From contig OY759219.1 of assembly GCA_963662175.1 (NCBI GenBank), forward strand, positions 46,988,675 through 47,052,674: 64,000 nucleotides of DNA, read 5' to 3'. Position numbers and translations under genes: made by a program. This stretch comes from Aradus depressus (lineage: Eukaryota > Arthropoda > Insecta > Hemiptera > Aradidae). The notes below the pieces were generated by a model, which saw only the letters and a list, made by a program, of their open reading frames with translations, ran no database searches and was not told the DNA's origin. Numbering within the stretch: position 1 is the first letter of the stretch; each line of letters begins with the position of its first letter. Below, piece by piece: positions 11,086 through 20,464 of the stretch.

Positions 11086-11119
11086 AATTAATGTAATATA
11101 TAAAAGTATATAATAATTA

Positions 11120-11385
11120 CTATCCTAATGCAACTCTGTTTTGCCATTCTAGCGGATTTTCATTATTAAAATATTCCGCAAATAAATCCCTATATGCCGT
11201 TGATGATCAGTTTCCCCTGGTTGGAGGACCTGGTGGAATTTCCAACTCAGGAGGGACGTATAGCGTGTCTTGAAATATATATCCCTCTCTTTCTCGCACA
11301 TAATTATGTAAAACACAGCATGCTTTGATATGCATGCCCATGGCTGCTGACAACTGGCTGCTGACAACTGGCTGCTCAACATTTT
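11120..11385 (-). pseudogene. Harbinger (HARBI1-like) transposase C-terminus
   Basis: The minus-strand frame ending at the TAG of 11122-11120 reads AAMGMHIKACCVLHNYVRER, then GYIFQDTLYVPPELEIPPG, a TGA stop, and then TAYRDLFAEYFNNENPLEW. The block ACCVLHNY followed by an RD.FAEYF.N....W(Q) tail is the conserved end of PIF/Harbinger DDE nucleases, in the nuclear transposase that works with a MADF/Myb partner. The catalytic D, D and E lie upstream and have been deleted. One in-frame stop shows it is dead. The 77-codon frame called at 11149-11382 is an overlapping, wrong phase of this same segment. Confidence 0.75.
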
Positions 11386-11436
11386 GGCTGCGGCGGCCGG
11401 GCTGCGGCGGCCTGGCTGCCTAGTGGGCGGGGACCC

Positions 11437-11881
11437 TTATGATACACAGAGTACCCGACGCAATTCAAACTACTTACGTACGTTTTTTTAGAAAACTTTA
11501 CACACATACAAACCCAGAAATACGTACTTTATCTCCACAACACACCACAAAACCCCCCATGAAGGTTGAAAAGAAGATGGAACCGCGACTAACTGCCACC
11601 TTGAATCATATTCGTTCTTAAATTTTTTTTTTACATCATTTTGGTAAAGTAAAGTTACTTTTATCATCTCTTTTACCCATCCATCAAAATTGTCTTTCAA
11701 TTCCTTTTTATTTATTTATTTTATTTTTTTTCTGTTCTTGTCCTAATAATTAAGATAAATTTTCGTCCCGAGGACCTACCACTGGGTGGCCTTCCTCTCA
11801 CATGCCCTTCACGCCAACATAATCAATACCATGATAGATGCTGGTTACCCTAGCAACAGTTGTATCTTTATAAATAAAAAA

Positions 11882-11935
<54 letters not shown>

Positions 11936-12280
11936 GTTTATATAAGCTTTCTGCAATTTTATATTTGTTAATACAGTCTGCTGAAGGACGTCCTCAGTGC
12001 TGAAAGTTTGGGAGATCTCTCTGTTCTTATTATCAACGCAGTTTGCTGCTAAATAATCTAAGTTATTGTTATAAAAGATCAGACATTTCACAATGAACTA
12101 ATGAAATAACTAAGTTTATTTACATATTGTTATATCACCTAAATATTGTCCAAATGTTACCTGTACCTGTATTATTGATACAATAGCAGCAAGGTGAGAA
12201 ATAATATTTACATTCTATCAGGTGGTAATTATAGTTTTTGATGGGGAATTAATAACTATTCTAGCGCATTCTGTTGTGTA
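11437..12280. other. Spacer with 49-base A homopolymer
   Basis: No gene seen. AATAAAAAAC is followed by an A tract at about 11883-11931, preceded by CTAGCAACAGTTGTATC. This looks like the 3' end of a polyadenylated retroposed sequence, but I cannot identify its source. Confidence 0.45.
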
Positions 12281-12960
12281 TTTATAACTAAAATATCGTT
12301 GCTAACAACACCGAGGAGAGTTTAGAGGGGGTCATGTGTTTATATAACCAGCTATACCAAGTATAGGGGAAGTTATGTAATCCGTTAACAATTAAATGCG
12401 GAGTTTTCAACGGAATTTCTTGTTTTCCGATCTCTAGTTTACAAATATTTAAAAAAAAATGTCTGTCTCTCTGTGTCTGTGAACATGAAAACTCCCGATA
12501 GAGTATATGTATCGACATGAAATTTTATTGTGTATCCAGAACCCTCTAATTAGAGGGGAGGCTTAACACAAAAACCTCAATAACTGCCGATGTAATGAAT
12601 GTATCGACATGACATTTCATAATTAAAGTAAAAACGCTATGAGGACACAACCTGTCAAGTTTCAGCAATATCGATCAAAGGGGAGGAGGGTTCATTAGAT
12701 GGGGCTCTACTCAAAAACCCTTATAGCAGTATATGTAATGAATTTTTCGACACACAATTTAGTATGATTTAGGAGCCCTAAGTAAGTCAACTGTTGAATA
12801 TTAGCGCAAACAGTCGACTGGTTTTGGAGGGGTAACGAAAAGTTAATGGTTAGTTCCTTCTGGGGAAGTGATTCAACGAAGATTTTTTTTTCTATTGCCT
12901 GCCGTGCGTTCGTTATAAAGGTTAAAAGGAACTTAAGCCTTATTATTTCAAACAACCTAA
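12281..12960 (-). repeat. Dispersed repeat family C, minus orientation
   Basis: It contains the reverse complement of the family C landmarks: AACTGCCGATGTAATGAATG at about 12583, GTATCGACATGA twice, CAGTCGACTGGTTTTGGAGG, and a final stretch about GAAGTGATTCAACGAAG. Diverged from the 4-7 kb copy. Confidence 0.65.
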
Positions 12961-13930
12961 ATAATAACCCACGGTTAAAAGCAACTTAAGCCTTTATATT
13001 TGAAGCTACCTAAATAATAATCCAACATCTTCCACAGGATTTACTAAAAAAAATTGATACAGCTTTAAATTATGATACATTTAATGGATTTCTGATTCGG
13101 TATGATTTTATTTTTATTGTGTACCTACTTTGAGTGGGAGGGAGTTGAAGTGGCGCCTAAGCTTATTTGTGCTTCTGCCCCCCCCCCCCCCCCCCTTCCC
13201 CCTCCCCAAATGAATAATGAATAAACTAATTGATATTATAAAGATAGTAAATAGTGAGACCTTATCAATATCCTTTCAAGTGGGTGAGGACCGGATGCAC
13301 AACTGCACAGGAACCATTGAAACATGAAACACGGCCAGAAGCAGCAAACCTTCTGTGACAGACGTAACAATATACCTGATAGACATTACGTGTGTTGACC
13401 CAAATTTGGATACATAATAATGGCGGACCCACTGTTTGCTATTGTACAACCTTCAACGGATGCAGTAATATCATATTTCATTGTCAAATTTCATACATCT
13501 CAACTTTAAAATGAATTTTTTATTTTATTGTTTAACATTTCGAGAAAAATAAAATGAAATAAAAAGAAAAAAAAAAAAGCAATTTTTTGTCCTGATGGAT
13601 GTGCATGCGTCAACTATTTCTAATGCATCCATGCAAGGAGTTGATGAGATTTTGTGGTAAATCGATTAATGCAGTGAAACGATCTATATTAAAACTTTGT
13701 TTTCTCAAATAGATGATTGTTTCATAACTTTTTTTTTTTACACTGATATAAAATTATTAATTTCTATAATTATATTATAAGTGCCAGGCGGGAAACACCG
13801 AATATATTCAAACTTCGGACCAAAAGCCTTCTTTTATGTTATTGCAATTTAACAAATAAATGATTATTACAATATATCTGTTGTGATTTTTAAAAATAAT
13901 ACACACATTAAAATAAGTAAATTAAAAACA
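12961..13930. other. AT-rich spacer with 18-base C run
   Basis: No gene seen. A tandem pair of about 60 bp opens the stretch (AACTTAAGCCTT with ACCTAAATAATAA, at about 12930 and 12983). A C homopolymer lies at 13178-13195. Confidence 0.5.
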
Positions 13931-13932
13931 TT

Positions 13933-14142
13933 TTTTTTTTTTTTTTTTTTTTGGCTTTATGTACGGTGCATATTAGCCATGTCAATGTGTTATATATAAT
14001 TATTTAAGACATCCATGGCCCCGGGAGGGAGTTCTATCTACGAAATAAAACTCACTCCCGGACGGGATTCGAACCCGCAAACCATGGTGAGACCATGCGA
14101 CCAAAGCCCTACGCTCTAGCCCGCACGGCCACCATGGCCCCC
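13933..14142 (-). mobile_element. SINE-B copy with 14-bp target duplication
   Basis: On the minus strand the element starts with GGTGGCCGTGCGGGCTAGAG (A-box region) and TTGCGGGTTCGAATCCCGTC (B-box region), as in a type II (Ser/Leu-like) tRNA. It then runs through a short body with AAAACTCACTCCCGG (plus strand) to a poly-A tail, seen as poly-T at 13933. The flanks AAATTAAAAACATT (13919-13932) and AAATTATAAACATT (14143-14156) form a target duplication with one mismatch. It is a retroposed tRNA-derived SINE, not a tRNA gene. Confidence 0.9.
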
Positions 14143-14333
14143 AAATTATAAACATTAGAAACTTAATTATATTTATTTTTATATAAAAAGCAAATTTCTT
14201 TTAAAACGAGTAAAAAAACAAAACACGGTCATCAGCTGTTTTTTTAGTGTGTGTAGAGACGGGTCGAGGCCTGGGTTGAATGGAGGCGGTCTGAGTGAAC
14301 ATAGAGAGTAGTGTTTAGGTTTAAAGAGGGGTG
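14143..14333. other. Spacer left of the Harbinger array
   Basis: AT-rich sequence with no gene. From about 14244 it is GC-richer and includes GTGTTTAGGTTTAAAGAGGG, leading into the first array copy. The outer boundary of the Harbinger element may lie here and is not resolved. Confidence 0.4.
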
Positions 14334-16015
14334 TACACGTTCAATCTGGCATGAGTTCAGTCCGTGACCTTGATCATGAACTGACTGATGGTATACTGAT
14401 GGAGTGTGGTTAGAGGTTACACGATCAGTCCAGACTGACGTCAGTCTATCTCCAAGAGGGGTGTACACGTTCAATCTGGCATGAGTTCAGTCCGTGACCT
14501 TGATCATGAACTGACTGATGGTATACTGATGGAGTGTGGTTAGAGGTTACACGATCAGTCCAGACTGACGTCAGTCTATCTCCAAGAGGGGTGTACACGT
14601 TCAATCTGGCATGAGTTCAGTCCGTGACCTTGATCATGAACTGACTGATGGTATACTGATGGAGTGTGGTTAGAGGTTACACGATCAGTCCAGACTGACG
14701 TCAGTCTATCTCCAAGAGGGGTGTACACGTTCAATCTGGCATGAGTTCAGTCCGTGACCTTGATCATGAACTGACTGATGGTATACTGATGGAGTGTGGT
14801 TAGAGGTTACACGATCAGTCCAGACTGACGTCAGTCTATCTCCAAGAGGGGTGTACACGTTCAATCTGGCATGAGTTCAGTCCGTGACCTTGATCATGAA
14901 CTGACTGATGGTATACTGATGGAGTGTGGTTAGAGGTTACACGATCAGTCCAGACTGACGTCAGTCTATCTCCAAGAGGGGTGTACACGTTCAATCTGGC
15001 ATGAGTTCAGTCCGTGACCTTGATCATGAACTGACTGATGGTATACTGATGGAGTGTGGTTAGAGGTTACACGATCAGTCCAGACTGACGTCAGTCTATC
15101 TCCAAGAGGGGTGTACACGTTCAATCTGGCATGAGTTCAGTCCGTGACCTTGATCATGAACTGACTGATGGTATACTGATGGAGTGTGGTTAGAGGTTAC
15201 ACGATCAGTCCAGACTGACGTCAGTCTATCTCCAAGAGGGGTGTACACGTTCAATCTGGCATGAGTTCAGTCCGTGACCTTGATCATGAACTGACTGATG
15301 GTATACTGATGGAGTGTGGTTAGAGGTTACACGATCAGTCCAGACTGACGTCAGTCTATCTCCAAGAGGGGTGTACACGTTCAATCTGGCATGAGTTCAG
15401 TCCGTGACCTTGATCATGAACTGACTGATGGTATACTGATGGAGTGTGGTTAGAGGTTACACGATCAGTCCAGACTGACGTCAGTCTATCTCCAAGAGGG
15501 GTGTACACGTTCAATCTGGCATGAGTTCAGTCCGTGACCTTGATCATGAACTGACTGATGGTATACTGATGGAGTGTGGTTAGAGGTTACACGATCAGTC
15601 CAGACTGACGTCAGTCTATCTCCAAGAGGGGTGTACACGTTCAATCTGGCATGAGTTCAGTCCGTGACCTTGGTCATGAACTGACTGATGGTATACTGAT
15701 GGAGTGTGGTTAGAGGTTACACGATCAGTCCAGACTGACATCAGTCTATCTCCAAGAGGGGTGTACACGTTCAATCTGGCATGAGTTCAGTCCGTGACCT
15801 TGATCATGAACTGACTGATGGTATACTGATGGAGTGTGGTTAGAGGTTACACGATCAGTCCAGACTGACGTCAGTCTATCTCCAAGAGGGGTGTACACGT
15901 TCAATCTGGCATGAGTTCAGTCCGTGACCTTGATCATGAACTGACTGATGGTATACTGATGGAGTGTGGTTAGAGGTTACACGATCAGTCCAGACTGACG
16001 TCAGTCTATCTCCAA
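14331..16015. repeat. 13 tandem copies of a 130-bp Harbinger terminus
   Basis: GTGTACACGTTCAATCTGGC recurs at 14331, 14461, 14591 and so on to 15891, always 130 bp apart, giving 13 copies that end at about 16015. The copies are almost identical; the exceptions I see are GGTCATG for GATCATG near 15672 and ACATCAG for ACGTCAG near 15739. The first half of the unit is the element's own terminal inverted repeat, matched by one copy at the right end (19100-19152). This is therefore a transposon-derived array, not an independent satellite. Its homogeneity implies recent expansion or strong homogenisation. Confidence 0.95.
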
Positions 16016-16055
16016 GTCGGTCAACACCTCTTGCTTCTTTAATATTAATATTATT

Positions 16056-16478
16056 ATGGACTACAATAAAAAAAAAGCGTGTATTGCAATAATTGCTGCA
16101 TTGTCTGCAAAAAAACGATTAAAAAGAAAACGATGGGCTAAAGAATGGTTACTGAAAAGAGATGTTTATACGCATTTAAACTTAGTGAGAGAAATAAGAG
16201 GCACTGAAGATGAGGATTATGAAAATTATTATCGTATGAAAGATGCTTGTTTTGATAGCTTGCTCGTAATGGTCAAACCATTTTTGACAAAACAAGATAC
16301 ATGTATGAGAAAGACGATAAGTGCAGAAGAGAAGCTGGCTGTAACCTTACGATTTCTTGCTACTGGGAGGAACATGAAAGACCTGAGATTTCCGGCTATA
16401 ATGTCCACAGCTGCTATTGGCCAGGCTATAATGGACACTTGTGAAGCGCTACTTTATTCCCTTCAGTCTCATATTCAG
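16056..16478 (+). pseudogene. Harbinger transposase, exon 1 (helical N-terminus)
   Basis: The ATG at 16056 opens a 141-codon exon: basic residues (KKRLKRKRWAKEWLLKRD), then EIRGTEDEDYENYYRM, then the conserved ISAEEKLAVTLRFLATGRNM block of PIF/Harbinger transposases, ending MDTCEALLYSLQSHIQ. This N-terminal part precedes the DDE nuclease, which starts at 17540 after a typical acceptor (TGTGTTTCAG). Joining at 16478 keeps the frame and gives the usual IQ-MPTTEEEW junction. However, the bases after CAG are CTAAGTG where a donor would read GTAAGTG, so the donor has lost its G. The open frame running on to 16523 is unspliced intron. Nearby ATGs on the other strand are shadows. Confidence 0.8.
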
Positions 16479-16582
16479 CTAAGTGAATTTAACATATTTT
16501 TTTTAAACGAAAGTATTTATTAAAATAATATAAAAATATAAATTAAAAGAAGTAAGTAAACAATATATGTGAATAGTTAGAA

Positions 16583-16585
16583 AAT

Positions 16586-16644
<59 letters not shown>

Positions 16645-16850
16645 GGCCTTATGTACGATGCATATTAGCCATGACTCTTATTAATGGTGTTTTACCTAAT
16701 TATTTACGACATCCATGGCCCCGGGAGGAAGTTTTATCTACGAAATAAAACTCACTCCCGGACGGGATTCGAACCCGCAAACCAAGGTGAGACCATGCGA
16801 CCAAAGCCCTACGCTCTAGCCCGCACGGCCACCATGGCTCCCAATAAAAA
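16583..16850 (-). mobile_element. SINE-B copy inside the transposase intron
   Basis: Reverse-oriented SINE-B: a T run of about 55 bases (the poly-A tail), a body with GACATCCATGGCCCCGGGAG, the B-box GGGATTCGAACCCGCAAACC as read on the plus strand, and the A-box region up to CACCATGGCTCCC. It closely resembles the copies at 13933 and 29243. The target duplication is unclear amid A-rich flanks. Confidence 0.85.
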
Positions 16851-17006
16851 AATTAAGCACTTATTTATTTTGCATAAAGTGAGCAAATAATGTACCGGTA
16901 GTGTACTCAGGTTCACTACTTTCAGGTCTCAAAGCGAAATAAACCGGTTCGTCCGGTGTTGTGACTTGTATCATGGTAGGAGATGGCTCCGAAGAGGAGC
17001 CACTTC

Positions 17007-17460
17007 TTACATCTCCACATGGAGGTGTAAGTCATTTGAGTAGAGAGACGGCTCAGATCTAGGCGATTCACCTTGCTCATTAGGAGATGGCACGTCTACG
17101 TTTATTTGAACTGAATGTCTATTCAAATTGCCCAACTCTGCCTCAAATAATACATCATTTATTGCTTTTTTGGCAAACAGTTTTTGAGTCGGGTCGAGTC
17201 GATCCAAAGTTTGTGCCCAGTTGCATTGAGTTGCTAGTATTTCCTTTTGGTTCAGATTTTGATAAATATGCGACAGCTTTATCCAACAACTCGTTTTGCT
17301 TGTTGATTAGACTTTTCCTAACTCTGGTCGAAGGTCGTGGTGGAGGAAGAACTGCCTTAACTGAGGAAATTGAGGTACATGCTTTTAAAGAAGTGCTTTC
17401 TTGAGATTTTGTTACTTCTGTCTGTGCTTCAGCATCTTCTTCATTATCGCTTCCAATAAT
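17007..17460 (-). pseudogene. Harbinger MADF protein, exon 2
   Basis: On the minus strand a typical acceptor (ATGTTTACAG) at 17461-17470 precedes IIGSDNEEDAEAQTEV, then LPPPRPSTRVRK, then [15 protein letters not shown]. After one frameshift the stretch continues in the phase that reads [29 protein letters not shown], and a Ser/Pro-rich tail ending at 17007. A '[19 protein letters not shown]' C-terminus is typical of the MADF/BESS-like partner proteins of Harbinger elements, which help bring the transposase to the element ends in the nucleus. This exon lies wholly inside the transposase intron, on the opposite strand. The frameshift (near CCAAAAGGAAAT on the minus strand) makes it a pseudogene. 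Confidence 0.7.
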
Positions 17461-17539
17461 CTGTAAACATGGTTATTATTATAACAAAATAATAATTTGG
17501 TTAAAAATAATAGATTTGTAATTTCTTTTTGTGTTTCAG

Positions 17540-18310
17540 ATGCCAACAACAGAGGAAGAATGGGAAAAAATTTCTTCCGATTTTGGAGAAAAATACCAGT
17601 TCTGGAACGCGATAGGAGCCTTAGATGGAAAACATGTTGCTATTCAAAAACCGGCACATTCAGGAGCATTATACCACAATTATAAGGGTTATTTCAGCAT
17701 AGTTCTTATGGCATTAGCAAATTCGAACAAGGAATTTATAATGATATATGTTGGAGCTAATGGACGTATATCTGATGGCGGTGTATTATTCTACACTAAA
17801 TTCTGGGAAACGTTTACAAAAGGCGAATTGAATATACCAGATTGGTCACCATTGCCTAATACAAATTAAACATTTCCTTATGTTTTCCTAACTGACGAAG
17901 CTTTTGCACTAGGCATAAATTTAATGAAACCATTCCCGCAAAGTGCATGTACTGCTAACCAATCTACATTTAACTATCGATTGTCAAGAGCTAGGTCAGT
18001 TGTTGAAGGCGCTTTTGGTATATTAAGATCTAAATTTGGAATCTTCCAAAAAGCTATATGTTTTGAGCCTAAAAAAGCAGCAACCATAGTGGCAACTTGC
18101 TGTTATTTACATAATTATTTGCTTAAAACTCAGCCGCGGCTTTATATGGCATCAAATTGGAGAATCACAGCACCGGATGAAGTTATTGATTTCTCTGATT
18201 TGCAGCCCAGTGGAAATAGAAATTCATCAAAGGATGCAAAAAGTGTCAGGGAAAAATTTTGTAACTACTTCAATAACGAAGGAAAACTGCAGATACGTAA
18301 AAATGACTAA
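17540..18310 (+). pseudogene. Harbinger transposase, exon 2 (DDE nuclease)
   Basis: After the acceptor at 17538-17539 the frame reads MPTTEEEWEKISSDF, then FWNAIGALDGKHVAIQKP (first catalytic Asp in LDGKH), GYFSIVLMAL, and ISDGGVL. A TAA stop at 17867-17869 interrupts, followed in the same phase by FPYVFLTDEAFALG (second Asp) and RARSVVEGAFGILRSKFGIF (Glu). The end is CCYLHNYLLKTQ and a tail finishing REKFCNYFNNEGKLQIRKND. With exon 1 this gives about 397 residues, a normal length for PIF/Harbinger nucleases. Catalytic residues and spacing look intact, so the lesions I can see are the single TAA and the damaged donor: a young relic. The sequences at 17531-17869 and 17924-18310 are one exon. 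Confidence 0.88.
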
Positions 18311-18512
18311 AATAAAAAACAATGTTGTTTTAGTAACCTATAAGAAGTAACCCAAAATAAAACCATAATTACTTTTTTATTTTATGAGTTTGAGTTCATT
18401 AGAAAAATTATGAAATATTTATAATAACATAGCTTTAAATTAATTTGTGTACCTTATCTTAGTAAAAATATATGTATTTCTAATGAAAACTAATAAGTGT
18501 ATAGATTCTTAC
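18311..18512. other. Transposase 3' region / MADF intron
   Basis: AT-rich sequence between the transposase stop and the MADF donor. AATAAAA motifs at about 18310-18320 and 18356-18362 could serve as transposase polyadenylation signals. On the minus strand it is the first part of the MADF intron. Confidence 0.4.
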
Positions 18513-18874
18513 CTGGGGTTTCTCAAACTTGTTCAAAAAATGAAGATATTCGAAGGTCCAACTCTTCCTCACAATGTGTACACGCCGAAGAGTTGGACCT
18601 TCGAATATCTTCGATGATGATGTCATCATCTGCCTCAACACCAGATCTTCTAGACTGTTCTATTTTTTTCAGATCCCGACGATAATTAGAGTGTAGAGTA
18701 TTTGTTTTTTTTTACATCCTCTACCGTGGATGCCGGTTTGACTTTTTTTTTAATAACAAGCAACTTTTGTAGAGATTCATGTCTCTTATATTTATTTACA
18801 TAAAACCTATGGGTTTTATGCCATAAGAGAGGCAACGATTCAAGATTTAATATAAACTCTTTCTCCGGTTCCAA
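18513..18874 (-). pseudogene. Harbinger MADF protein, exon 1
   Basis: From an ATG at 18874 the minus strand reads MEPEKEFILNLESLPLLWHK and THRFYVNKYKRHESLQKLL, a clear MADF domain start (F-x-x-x-L-x-x-x-P-x-L-W ... Y). It continues to STVEDVKK, where a run of A's (T run on plus, near 18706) carries a frameshift; the next phase resumes with NTLHSNYRRDLKKIEQSRRS. The stretch before the donor reads SWTFEYLHFLNKFEKPQ in a third phase, as expected for MADF, and ends at a strong donor, CCAG|GTAAG (18512). Between these last two parts lies a 26-bp inverted duplication that shifts the frame. MADF proteins bind DNA in the nucleus and partner the Harbinger transposase. At least two lesions make this a pseudogene. 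Confidence 0.75.
18542..18612. repeat. Perfect 26-bp hairpin, 19-base loop
   Basis: The arm 18542-18567 (GAAGATATTCGAAGGTCCAA then CTCTTC) is exactly reverse-complementary to 18587-18612; the loop is 18568-18586. The arm nearest the donor fits the MADF reading frame, while the other does not. This suggests the second arm is a templated inverted duplication. Confidence 0.95.
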
Positions 18875-18954
18875 TTATGGAGGAGGTGTCGTGGCAGGAT
18901 TAATTTCGCAGCTGGGAGAGTGGGACATACCGGAACCGTCCGTCTCCATCGCTG

Positions 18955-19152
18955 TCTCAGCTGTGACTGACGCCAGACTGATAAGAATGTAGCTACACGA
19001 TCAGTCTTGCATCAGTTCAGTCAAGACTGATGGAAATTATCAAAATATTTAAAAATCCATCAGTTCAGTCCATCAGTCAACGCAATAAACGATCAGTTTC
19101 CCGTCAGTCTGACCAAGGTCACGGACTGAACTGATGCCAGATTGAACGTGTA
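18955..19152. repeat. Right terminal inverted repeat of the Harbinger element
   Basis: Its outermost 50 bases are the reverse complement of the left terminus. Interior to it, CTACACGATCAGTC, TCAGTTCAGTC and GACTGATGG words repeat, echoing the ACACGATCAGTCCAGACTGA part of the 130-bp unit. Only a single copy is present, in contrast to 13 on the left. Confidence 0.85.
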
Positions 19153-20464
19153 ATAGATGTAATGAACCCTTCTAAGATGTAATGAACTAAATAGAAGTGA
19201 ATTGACGGTGAAATTGATCCGCAAAGAAGGTACTGTTGTTTATTTATATGTACAGGATATATGCCCAGAAATATATAACTTAAATTTTAAAAAAATGGCC
19301 AAAATATAACACAAAAAAAGATTGAATTAGTGTTAAGAATTTAGTTTTTAAGATTTTTCTTTTGATTTTTGTTTGTTTCAATGTTAGTTTTTTATTTTAT
19401 AATGTAGGTAGATGATTTAAGAAAATAAACCCAATATTTGTTCTCGTAAATTCTATTCTATTCATTTTCCCTGTTGGCCCAGTAAGATAATTTGAAAACC
19501 TTTGGGTTAGATTTAATATTATTTAAAATTATTATAAATGGCATCTTTTTAGAAATCCAAATGATGAGGTTAGTTGAATTTTTTCAAAAATATACGTGCA
19601 CTTTCTTCAAAATTGCACGTCTTGAACTTTTGATACTTTTTTAGGGCCCTTTTCGAAAAACTACTGTAGAAAACAAAATTTAGTAAAAGATCAGAGATAA
19701 ATTTCTACAGGAAATGTGGTAATTTATTGTTTATTTAATTATTATTGTTTATTCTTTTTTGTATTATTATTTCATAATTCAATTATTAATTATTATTTAT
19801 CTATTTATGTTTATTAGTTTTATTTAACAACAATAATTTCTTTATCACTCTGTAATACGAGGTAAATTATTTTACATTATTTGTTTGGTTATTACAACCT
19901 AGCAAATAAAGACATTTCGGCAAGATACTCTCATCTTCAGTATTTCAAATTCATTTGCTGATCTTTGTATAAAATGTTTTTTTTTTTTTTAAATGATGCT
20001 CATTAAATTATTTTTGCCGCCAATATTTTCACGAGCTGTAAGCCCAAAATCTGTAAGCCATGGCCCTCCATGTTCTTTTCAAATAGTCTATTCTTGTCCC
20101 CAAGACTTTAGCAGAGTAACTACTTACGAAAAAAGGCAACAAAAATTCATTTTTGGGTAGAACCTTTTACAATTTCCTGTTTGCATCCGTGTAGTGAAAA
20201 GTGGAAGGTGTTTAGATTTGTTAATTCTAGTAGCGCTAGTGTTCCTTTCTACTTTTCATTACACACATATTTTACTAACAATAACTTTCCATTTTTTTAC
20301 AAATCATATCGTTATTATGTAAAAAAAAAAAAAGACGTATTACTTTTTTTACACATATATTTCCCCACTCATTGTTTTTTTGGTCTAACAATCAACATTT
20401 TTTAAATTTATAAAATCTGGCATTCCTTTCCATGAGGAAAAAATACAATAAATATATTTTGTAC
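19153..20464. other. AT-rich spacer
   Basis: No gene or clear element seen over 1.3 kb. TTATT-rich low complexity lies around 19730-19830. Confidence 0.6.

Larger units (their letters stand above)
10870..11436. mobile_element. Internally deleted PIF/Harbinger element (567 bp)
   Basis: The two ends share an inverted terminal sequence: on the left GAACCCACGCACTAGGCAGC, on the right (reverse complement) GGGTCCCCGCCCACTAGGCA. CACTAGG-type ends are seen in PIF/Harbinger elements. The 3-bp duplication is not clear, because TTA/TAA lies at both ends but not as an unambiguous direct repeat. Inside are the start of a MADF-type gene on the plus strand (11038) and the C-terminus of a Harbinger transposase on the minus strand (11385-11120), so both genes of a two-gene Harbinger are represented by their ends only. 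Confidence 0.7.
14334..19152. mobile_element. PIF/Harbinger element, about 4.8 kb, degenerate
   Basis: The left terminus begins ACACGTTCAATCTGGCAT and GAGTTCAGTCCGTGACCTTG. The right terminus, read as reverse complement from 19152, begins ACACGTTCAATCTGGCATCA and continues GTTCAGTCCGTGACCTTGG, so the ends are inverted repeats of over 40 bp. Subterminal GATCAGT/ACTGATC-type words recur many times at both ends and may be binding sites for the MADF/Myb protein. Inside are a HARBI1-like transposase (plus) and a MADF gene (minus), interleaved. The left end is amplified into 13 tandem copies, and a SINE-B sits in the transposase intron. The target duplication is not evident because the outer left edge is an array. 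Confidence 0.85.
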
